DNA of 64,000 nucleotides, from assembly GCA_900708905.1 (NCBI GenBank), contig CAADRB010000016.1:693614-757613 (forward strand). The letters run 5' to 3'. Source of the DNA: Hymenolepis diminuta (lineage: Eukaryota; Platyhelminthes; Cestoda; Cyclophyllidea; Hymenolepididae). Positions 50,394-59,947 of the stretch are shown piece by piece. Both the position numbers and the translations under genes were made by a program. The notes under the pieces are model-generated. The model was not told the DNA's origin, made no database searches, and saw nothing but the letters and a program-made list of their open reading frames with translations. Numbering within the stretch: the stretch's first letter is position 1; each line of letters opens with the position of its first letter.

Positions 50394-51867
50394 TTAATTC
50401 CCTGTGTATTTAGTTAGACCAGTTTTCTCAATCGTAGTGAAGGTTTGAGAAACATGAGCAAGAGCTTTCTCTAAACCATCTGAGAAGACGAGTGATAAGC
50501 GCACTAACGCCATAGTTGGAATCATCAGCGGGTACAATGATTGACAGGTTTGACTTGTGGTGAGTAAGGAGCATATTAAGGGGTAATCATGTTCTTCTAA
50601 TTTTTGAGGACCTTCTCTCATTTGAGAATCCATATCTGCATTAACAAATTAATGTGATGATCTCGAGCACTATGAGGGAGCTGCATAAAATTGATAATAT
50701 CTAGGAAGGCACGCAGTATGGCATTTGTGTAATTTAGCGGGCATCTTTGTGAAAGATACAACCATGGGGCATGATAGAAAATACGGAGAATAAACTTTTT
50801 TCGACCGAAATACAGGAGTAATACTTCTGTGCACGCCAAAGTATTGTAATAGTGCACTCTCCAGGTTCCTAGCTGAAGAGATGTCACTCTTCTAAATTCT
50901 TTTCATCCTCACCACACACCAGGAATAGATATAAATTGGAATTAGGGAGCTTTATTGAATAAGCAAGGAATTTCCCAGGTCTGGCGGATAGATTGACGTT
51001 CGCGTATGCAAAGATGTGGGTAGTGGGCTGGTGTGTTGGAGTTAAGATAACAACTAAAGGTTGGCAGCTAACAGCTAATAACACCAANAAGACGTCACTG
51101 CGACTACGTGGACGAAAAACCGAGGTATTGTCATGGGGAATGGGAATAAAGAGTGATTCCGGAAATACATGAAGAGTCATCCCTCAGGTGTGTAGGCACA
51201 CGGGGGAGGTATATATATGTATTTGACTGTTGGACAGATTTTATCATCGCCAGAAGAGCAATATCATTGTGGCCGGGTTCGAAGTTAGCCCATGTCACTG
51301 AATTAGTTGATGTGGGAGGACCGAGAGGAAATCCTTAATTTGGTAAAAGTTCAATAAACTTTGTCACTACAACTCCATGGCTTGAGAAATTTGTACTATC
51401 GCTTAGTTAAGCTCAATTACAATTTAAAAATATTGGTCCTGGTAATTTGAAATTAGGCAATGCTGGCATAGTCTATAACTTTTGGTTACGTATTTGAATT
51501 GATATGCGATTAAGAAGTTCCGGGGAGGATAAGTCTGCTTGAACTAATGTGCCCTGTTTGGCGGCAAAGTTTTCAAGCACTTTGTTGAAACGACCAGCTT
51601 TAACAGATGTGCTTTGCTTTAGCCTACAAAATGCCATCGTAAGGTGGATAAAACTAACTGAGCTGGTGTAGTTTTTAACTGCATGAACTGTAGATCCCAA
51701 TCAATACCCGGCGAGTGAAAACGATAAGATTGCAATACCATTCTCGCACTCACAACTCGAAACCTACTTACACTTAACTGCCGCAAATTAAAAAAACTTT
51801 CCTGAAATACGTTTGCCAAAATTATTATTCTGCTTGATGGAGAGTTGGGTTCAGGACAGGCCTTCAC
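50394..51867 (-). other. candidate coding region of unknown function, right arm
   Basis: Exact mirror of the candidate region at 38082-39555, reading on the minus strand and converging on the truncated STT3 copy. It gives no independent evidence, because its sequence is identical to the left-arm copy. Confidence 0.3.
51088..51088. other. ambiguous base (n) in right arm
   Basis: Mirror of the n at 38861. Two independently sequenced repeat arms would not be expected to share an uncalled base, so the arms probably derive from the same consensus or read set. Confidence 1.
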
Positions 51868-53048
51868 TATTAAGATAATTCAACTGTTTGCATTCTGATA
51901 GTAGATGGCTCTTATAACATGTACTCCTCGGTTTACCAAAAATTGGAGAATATCTATTTTCTTCAAATGAGCGTGATTTGGAGTTGGGCATGCATGAAAA
52001 ACCCCATTTTTTTATATAAGGCTTTCCCTGTGATACCCCAGTAAATAAAAGCGCAGGCCACGCTTTCGTATCAACTTCTACGTAGCTTCAAGGAAACCTG
52101 TGTGGCCCTACACGGTGTGCGAAAAACACCATTGTATCGGAACAAATTGAATCCTTACTCCCAGTGATGTATGACGATGATTTACAGTGCTGCTGCTTAA
52201 TTATGGCATATCCTGTCCATAATTCAAACAAAATTTTACAATATCTTGTCATTATCATATATGTTCGAGTTATTTAAGCATTCTGTTTAATAATATTGTA
52301 TTACTATTAATTCATTGATTAAATAGGTTTAAATGAGACGATTGTGAAAAAGTAGAAACTTGGTTTCATTTCATTTGACAAATACACGTATTCGATCATT
52401 TCAGTAATTGAAATTATTATTTGTACCAGAGTTCACACCAAATTCGAGGATTTTATACTTCTAATCTTAATTATAATAATATTATTTAACATTTTTCAAA
52501 TGTATAAACATCCAGGAAATGTATCTAATTACACGACAACCATCTTTAATAATTTAATGTAATAACACTAATTAAAACTGCCTCTTTCGAATTGCAACTG
52601 AAAAAATTTTGATTTATGAACAATAATTTATGAATAACAGCTTCGCTTAAATCTGACACCCATTTAAGTGGTCAGCTACATACTTCACGCGGACGCATTG
52701 GCAGGCAACCATCACCATCGACCATAAAATATACACCGTTTTATAAGAATCCAATGCCCTCATGACCGCTAATTTGACACAGCTGCATTAGTGTAATTTC
52801 GGCAAACAATCCCAAAATATCCAGCAAAAATAGCTGTCGAGAGAGGAGTCGAGGAGACAAATTTGAAAGATCTTAGAATTTTGAATGCGAAAATTATTCC
52901 ATGGTCAAGGTTATTCATTAGTTCAGGCAAAAAACTTTATAATTAAACGTTGTGTTCAATATGGAAAGGAAGGAAATATAAAATAAATTATAATATCATG
53001 AAATATCATAATATAACAAAAAAGCATTTAATTATTTGAATACTTTAA

Positions 53049-55229
53049 ATTCCTTCTTGACACCTCCCCTTCCACAACATATTTCTTCCTAGTATTATTT
53101 CAAATGCGATCTCATCTGAAGTGTCCTTTTTGAGCGGAGAATCTGGAGTTCTTTCTCTGGTTTTATCGGATTCACTTGCTGTAAGTCTAATAGTGTCCAA
53201 GGTGTGGTAAAGTGGGGTTGATGCCGGCATTTATTTACTTCCCACAGTACTTATCCTCGATTGATTTCTATGCCTGATTCAACTAGCGTCATTTACTTGA
53301 ATTTCATTAAGTGACCTTTCCCAGCCATACTTATTGTCATGAAGGAATAACCAATTCGGAAATCATAAGCAAGCACGAGATCATTGACAGTGAACACGCC
53401 TCTACTACGACATCATAGCATGGTTGATGGTTCGAACTGCTCATCTCAATTATAGTCCTGCATATGATTTACCACCGAGTATCGGATGAGGAAGCGTCCT
53501 CTAGGGCAGTTGGAACTTTCGAATAGCTTTCTACGTCACTCCCTCCCCTTTTGCTTTTAACAGGGCCCATTTGAACGTGTCGACAAATCATTCTGTTTGG
53601 CCATTTGATCTTGGCTGATATGGGGACGTATGGATGCAATCAACCGTTTCTTGTTTGCAGTATTCATCGTGTTGCGACAAACAAAATCATTTTCCACGGT
53701 CTGATGTCGGAATTTATGGGAAGCCGTGTGCCATGAAGATGCGCTGATAATCGTTGCAGTAAGCGTTGATGGTATTGATATTACTCCCGGCCACTTGGAA
53801 TGCAAGTCCACCAAGACTAAGTAGACGATGTCATTAATGAGACCAGCAAAATCCACATGCATTCTACTCCATAGTGTCTTTGCTGGGGACCAAGGCATCG
53901 TTCTTTCGCGTTAAGGGCTTCTAGCAGCACTTTGACAAGCAGTTCTGTCTTTATCCATTCTTAGACGCTATTTGTCTCTGAAAACTGAAGGAAATTGTTT
54001 GATTATATTCACTTCATCTTCACTCACTTCTGTATCGGATTCGCTTCTCATGCATGTTTTATTAACGGCTTCGCTGGAATTCTTCCTGTGAATTTCACTC
54101 CGATTTCTCACCTACTTCGAGCTGACTTTTGATTCTTCCACCCGAATAGCAGGTGATTTTTCGGCAAGGAAGTGGATGATCTGTTTCAGCAGCTTCGATT
54201 GGTTTAACCAATCAGAATTCAGAAGATCCAAATCAGATTGCTTTTTACGAAGCATTTTGCAGTAATTTTCTGATCATCATAACAAACTTGACAGTCAAGT
54301 TCACCTTCCAGTTTCAAGGAATCACCAGAAGCGTTTCGAACCATATGGTCTATCGGTTTCAGCACTGGTTCTCCATGTTTTTCTTGAGGTGAAAGATCAA
54401 TAATTATCAAGGTTGAATACTGTCACCTATTAGAACTTATGTCTTCGTAGGCTGAACTGACAACACTGTGAGAATTGAAAGATCCAGTAGGTTTTCCAGC
54501 AGTCCTCTTTTTCTTTAAATTATCCTTCGTATCGATCCGGCATTTCGCCTCTCTGTGTTGTGAAAGTTAACAAACAACAGTTCCAAAAATTAGAACACAC
54601 AGTGTTGCGTAGGTCGAAGTGTGTTGAATAGACGAAGATGAGGACTCGAGAGAGAAATAGAGGAGATGAAAGGAGAATGTACGAGCAGCGTGTGTCTGCG
54701 TTTGTGCATGTGAGTGGAAATAAACGCAATTTATATGAATCACTAAGGCAAGGACGTGCGTGAGGCTATGAGTACAGGTACACTTTTAAATGAAACAGGA
54801 TGGTTATAGAAAAAAAGGAGAATCGATAAACTCGTCTAAACATGGATGAACGTAGCTTTTTAGCTTCTTGTGTTCCGCAGTCACCAATCGCCGAAGAAGG
54901 AGTCCAAATCTTTTCTCCTCGGGGATGTCAGCCAGATCTTTTCTGAACACATCCTTGCGTTTATCAAACCAGTTATCAAAAGCAAGGTCCACCTCTGGAC
55001 CATGGTTAACTTCATTGATCTGTAAAACAAAGTTGTTAGGGATGGATTTATCTGAGTGCTCAGGATTCAGGTTCGGATTCTTCGTAAATTGTTCCATTGG
55101 TTTCAAGAAGATTTCCTCATATTGTTGCGTCATAATTTCTCTATATTCCATCTGTTTCACGAAATTTTCTAGCAGTTTTGTACGATTTGTTCAAGTTTAT
55201 CTTTTTTCGGAGACATTTTTGCTATCATT
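53049..55229 (-). mobile_element. internally deleted Ty3/gypsy retrotransposon, right-arm copy
   Basis: Exact mirror of the left-arm element: gag-like frame at 55160-54804, protease piece at 54410-54219, integrase core at 53898-53557, and purine tract plus LTR start near 53062. It has the same stops and frameshifts as the left copy, so the decay predates the duplication or the two copies are one sequence. Confidence 0.75.
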
Positions 55230-55931
55230 TTTTTTAAATATTAAGTAATTTTTCATTACCACGTCGACAAGCAAGGTAATTTCAACTGACAATAAAAATG
55301 TTAGTTATCGAACTGTTCCAGAATTTTTTAAAATTACAAACGCAATTTGAAATTAGACCTATCAATACGGAAGTCATCCCCAATTCGAACAGATATATAA
55401 AAGCTGAATAAAAAGATATAAATTCAAACTTTTTTAAGATGCTTTAAATGATTTTAAAAAAGAAGATGAAAAGATTTTTATCACCTTTCCTACGATGAAA
55501 ATATTGGTAAAGAAATGCAAAGTGCCAATTATTGACGACAAAATTTTCATGGCTTGAATTCTCGGGAAAATTATTCATATGCGAAGTTCACTTTTCAAGA
55601 CCGGTTTAGTGAAAACAATATATATGGCAACCCTATTGACTTATTCTCAGATCATTGCTTTCACTACATCAATAAGTGCATGACGAGTATGAACACCCAT
55701 TTACACACCTGGGTGCGAACCCCCCTTATACACGCTTTCTGACATCGTTTTCAATTCCGAAATTCCCCACTTTGCCTTTCTTTCCTTTTCAAAAATACGA
55801 GATATGCAAAACATATATAATTCCAATGTTGACACGCAAAATATAAGTACATAATTGTTAGTGATAAAAGGAAGGAATTTTCAAGATACAGAGTAAATTT
55901 ACAAAAAGTGACAGTGCACAATGGCACAACT

Positions 55932-58393
55932 TCAATGAAATCGATATTTCCGAGAGGATTTGAGATAAACTGGAGGAGGCATATCCGGATACTCCTTCTT
56001 GATTTCAATGTACCTTGCTCCTTTGTTGCTAACCACCTTCCCGTCCAGATACCGAACTTTGCTCGCCGGCTAAAAAACATGAACGAATTTTGACGGACAA
56101 CGATAAATACGAAAGTCAAAAGGCTACCTTCGGTTATTGTCCCACTATTTCTTCTCCATTCAATAAAATATTGAAAGATACGACCTAATTCCCGACCTAG
56201 GCTTAACTATAATAATTCTCAAATTCCCATTTAGGAGTATTTCAATACTCATTTTAAGAGGGTGGCATCATGGAACCTTCTTAGTGAGAAATGAGTTCGC
56301 TAATCACTACGCCAACTTATCTTGTTTCACTTCGAAATTTAACTCAGTTTTCTACTTCCCTCCTTCCATTCAACATGCTGTTATTCGACTTCCCGTTGTC
56401 TAAAATCTCCTTCTTGAACTTGACAAAACCAAAAATTTAGCTGCTCTCTAATTCTTCTTCCCATCACGTTTTAATGGCTTTCGTAAAGCTTAGAGGGATC
56501 ATAGCAATGATTAGTTTTCTCCTTTCAACACTGAAAACGTCTAGACTAGAGCGAGTGAGATAGCATGCAATTGTAAACTCACATACAACCATCCCACTCT
56601 TTACAAGTACAATTGGTCATTCCAATCATTAAATAGTCTTTAACTCAAAGTGAAGATTAAGGGTGAGATATCACGAGATCGATGCCCCTCCAGTGACTTT
56701 AATGACCAAAGATACTGATTAATTTTGGGAAAAAGGAGCGATAGAATATAAAATTCTTATCAGTGATCCAAAAGATACCTCCATTCTAATCAAATCGAGT
56801 GTTGTTGAAGCTTCTCTAAATAATCTTGAAATATTGCATAGGGGGACATGAAATAATTTAATCGAAAGGGTTCTAACAAGATTTGCAAGTAATCAGATGT
56901 ATAATTTAACCTCAACCAGGTAATAGCTCTACTACCCCATGCGCTTTCTGCTATCAGATGAACGCAAACTGGTATCTGAAAGTCAAAGAACGATTATAAA
57001 CTCTAAATGTAAAAAATACCCTTGTTCTGATCATCCAAATTTAACCAAAAGCAAGATATTTAAAATATACATCATTTAAATCACATTTTCACACTTTTAT
57101 AGACCGAACTGATCATAATTAAACCCAAAATTTAGTGTAAAATTTGCGCAGAACACTATAAATTTTTCTGGGAATAAAAATCCACCATAGGCCCTTCTCA
57201 TTCGCATATGATACTAACAAATGTTACATTAAGGAAATTATTTACAAAATTTGACTTGGAAAGAGAATTATGTTACTAACGAAACGCGCCTTCTATTAAT
57301 TAACCAGTGCCGTTGGTCATCTACATCTATGGATCTCTAACCATGATCCCCGACCACTGACTTGAAAGCACAAGAATCATTACTAATTACTATTAGCAGA
57401 CATTCCAGCATAAAAGTTGAATTACCGAAATCCTTCATCTTTAAAGTAAAATTCCGAAGACTTAGTTATGATAAAGAGAAGGGTCAAAACAAAGATCATT
57501 TTAAATCAAAATAAATATTTCAATTTAATCAACAAGAAATAGTCCACAAGAAAATGGGAGAAAACAATCTAAAAACCTGATGAAGGACAGCATTTTTCCA
57601 AAATACAGAAAGTTCTAGCTAAAAGAAAACATTTAACCACCCTTTTCTTGACCAATAATAACTGACGCTAAAGATTATTCAAACAGCTGACAAGTCTTCT
57701 AAATGTAAAATAGTAAATAACCGCACCTCAGAGGATTTTTTTACTGCAGGAGGGATAGAACAACCTTGGCGAGAAAATCCGTAACGTTGGGCATAAATTT
57801 GACGTTCTTCCTCTGTTAATTGGGGCTTGGAGTTGTCCTTCGAGTCCTTCGGATCTGTCACACGCAGCTCCTCATTAAACTATATGGGACAAAAAAGAAA
57901 ACATTAAAAAGTTTGATAAGTGTAATAGGCAATAGCAATCTAGGAAGAGTGCATACAATTAAAACGAGGGATAAAATATGGAAAGCAATGAATGCCCTCT
58001 TCGAAAACACACATTCTAAATCTACTCGACTAAAAATTACCGTTGGAATCAGCTCTAAAAGAGTATTAACACAGTAAGACGATTTATCTTCCAATTCATT
58101 TTCCTTCTTAGGAGAGTCCTTATTAACTAGACTTAATCGGGTCTTCTTTATCCACTCTGTGAAAATAGAACTGGATGACAAAGATAAAAAAAGGAAGCCC
58201 AAAATTACCTTGGAATGACCCTGCATGAGGGAAAAGTTTCCTTCAAAAAGGTTTCAACCTCTAACAGATCAAATTCACCCTCACACTCAACCTTGAACAT
58301 ATCCTCTACGTACTCTTCCATACATTCATCGCGATCCGGATCAAAATTGCTTTTATAAGCACGAATGAGATCGTAAAATTGATCGAGAATCAT
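55932..58393 (-). CDS. CUEDC2: CUE domain-containing protein 2-like
   Basis: CUEDC2 is a ubiquitin-binding regulator in animals; its role in worms is not known to me. Four minus-strand exons: 58393-58209, 58170-57957, 57879-57727, 56069-55932 (introns 38, 77 and 1657 bp; 690 bp, 229 aa, phases consistent). The N-terminal region FDLLEVETFLKETFPS fits the family start. The CUE-like segment is NTLLELIPT followed by VDLECVFSKRAFIAFHIL. The most diagnostic part is the C-terminus, with KVRYLDGKVVSNKGARY and the ending RKYRFH-stop, which matches vertebrate CUEDC2. The exon 2 donor is uncertain: gtatgc (chosen) keeps the second half of the CUE domain, and an earlier gtaatt after ELIPT would remove it without changing phase. 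Shorter than the ~287 aa human protein. Confidence 0.75.
56215..56325 (-). repeat. partial SINE copy in CUEDC2 intron 3
   Basis: Minus strand: ctaagaaggttccatgatgc, caccctcttaaaatgag, tattgaaatactcctaaatg and ggaatttgag. This corresponds to the 3' half of the SINE body at 24.2 kb. The head is missing or decayed. Confidence 0.45.
56330..57660. other. CUEDC2 intron 3, no further feature seen
   Basis: Rest of the 1.66 kb last intron; AT-rich, no coding signal recognised. Confidence 0.45.
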
Positions 58394-58420
58394 GACTGAA
58401 TCTATGAGGAAACCAGACGT
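58394..58420 (-). promoter_or_regulatory. candidate trans-splice acceptor between LYRM4 and CUEDC2
   Basis: On the minus strand tttcctcatag ends at 58402, 8 nt before the CUEDC2 ATG and about 100 nt after the LYRM4 stop. This spacing suits a spliced-leader acceptor resolving a polycistronic transcript. The 8 nt leader length equals that proposed for BTF3. Confidence 0.45.
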
Positions 58421-58481
58421 CTATTAAAAATGAATACAGATGCAGTTTTGAAAAAGAACGCAAATTACTAGCTAAAAATTA

Positions 58482-58487
58482 TTTATT
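58482..58487 (-). terminator. poly(A) signal AATAAA of LYRM4
   Basis: On the minus strand AATAAA begins about 15 nt after the LYRM4 stop codon and about 80 nt before the CUEDC2 acceptor, the order expected for coupled cleavage and trans-splicing. Confidence 0.55.
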
Positions 58488-58501
58488 TACAAAGAGCATA
58501 T

Positions 58502-58750
58502 CTACTCAATTGGTAATTTAGGTCCTCGATAGAATTGACTTATTGCTGATTGGCGCTTGAGCATTGCAAGTGTTTCCTCTGCTTCGGCGATATATTTTTC
58601 CTGTTCCTCCAAGGATTTGATGTCCTTATGTTTTTGAAACTCTTCAGTAACACGGCGAGTAAAATATTTTCTGAAATTGTAGTCTGTGAAATCATTACTC
58701 GCTCGAAGCATTTCTTTGAAGAGCCGAGCTATACGCTGCTCCTTAGACAT
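58502..58750 (-). CDS. LYRM4: LYR motif-containing protein 4 (ISD11), Fe-S cluster assembly
   Basis: ISD11 binds and stabilises the mitochondrial cysteine desulfurase NFS1 and the acyl carrier protein during Fe-S cluster assembly. A single uninterrupted exon of 82 codons, close to the ~91 aa of animal ISD11. The three-helix LYR layout is visible: RIARLFKEMLRAS (helix 1, with LFK where the family motif is LYR), then DFTDYNFRKYFTRRVTEEF (helix 2 with the family's Phe and paired Arg), and ETLAMLKRQSAISQFYRG (helix 3 with the ISD11-type RQ...QxY pattern). The ATG at 58750 is preceded at 23 nt by an AG acceptor (aattcag). It is the upstream member of a likely two-gene unit with CUEDC2. Confidence 0.88.
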   Translation of the reverse strand: MSKEQRIARLFKEMLRASNDFTDYNFRKYFTRRVTEEFQKHKDIKSLEEQEKYIAEAEETLAMLKRQSAISQFYRGPKLPIE

Positions 58751-58829
58751 GGAGTGAGTTTCAATGACTGAGCCTGAATTGCAATATACACAAACAACAT
58801 TTTAGACTTGTAGGACATATGGAAAAATA

Positions 58830-59940
58830 TTACAAGTTTAATAATGGAAAATAAAGAGATTTAATTTAGAAATTTTATTTTTGTCTTGTTTTTTAATGGT
58901 AATTTGTTGGAGCTGTTTTGACAGGGTCTCGTATTGAAGTTTTGTTAATTTAAATTTTTATATTTAATCCTCTTAATTCAATTTATATGCAGTTAAAAAA
59001 TTTAAAATAAAGTTATGTTTTAGGAATAAATGACAGCAAGTTCTCTGATGTTTTCTAAAATGACTTGTATTTTAATTTTAAACACTACTTATAGATGCAA
59101 ATTAGTTTATCTCTGTATTAAAATGAGCGATAAAAGCTTAATCAGAAGGCTGCCTTGGTTTCGGAGGTTATGTAGAGCACTGATGAGATATCCGAACACT
59201 TTTTTAATTTGAATTATAATAGTCATGGTCCACATATATACGAAATGTGACGAGTGTCCTGCCTATGTTAGATATGAACGACATTTGTATCACTCAACAT
59301 TCCATTTCTTAAGATGGGTCACATGTTAATGAGAACAAAGTGCAGAGAGAAAACTTTTTGTCATTAAATATGATGCCTACAAAAGCGGGTAGCAAATAAC
59401 AGAATTTTAAAATATCCACTGTTAGGTCTGAATGTTGCGAATAGTGACCCGATGTATTGAAATAAAATATGTTTCTACAGCGAATTAAAGAATCTAATGA
59501 CGTTACACGAATAGGTCATTAGTATTATATTACATATTTAATGATTGACATTTATTCAAACTATAAATTTTCTGAGAATCGCTTTATTTTGTTCGTTCAA
59601 CTTTCGGTAGTTCAGCAGATAGACAAAATTTTATTGCAATATTGAGTTCTTGTATTACTCTGATAACTTTTATAATGAATCAGAATCATTTTCAACAGAA
59701 CAAATCCCCTACCATAAGGATAAGTCATGGCTCCTCAGACTAGAGAAGTAGTGAGAAACATACCATAAGTTACAATTTCTATGACAAATTGAGAGGTGAC
59801 AGAATGATAGCAGCTTTATTAAATATCCCATTATTTCCAGATCTTTTATTAAAGAAAAACAAAGATAGCTGTCCCAAAATTTCGCTTTTTTCAGTTTGTT
59901 AAATAAAGGCGTCAATCAACGGAGCGCCAATGAATCGCAG
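58830..59940. other. intergenic region between LYRM4 and Dicer
   Basis: About 1.1 kb of AT-rich sequence containing the Dicer 3' UTR and, presumably, the LYRM4 promoter. No gene or named repeat seen. Confidence 0.4.
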
Positions 59941-59947
59941 GCGTGCA

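Larger units (their letters stand above)
47566..55600. repeat. right arm of ~8.0 kb inverted repeat
   Basis: Mirror of 34349-42383. At the inner edge the shared block attaaacactataag (47567-47581) is followed outward by one mismatch (ggcc against gacc), and inward the sequences become unrelated. At the outer edge, after aattattcatatgcgaagtt, isolated mismatches appear within ~25 bp before similarity is lost. The true status, genomic palindrome or assembly duplication, is not settled by the sequence; see the findings. Confidence 0.97.
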
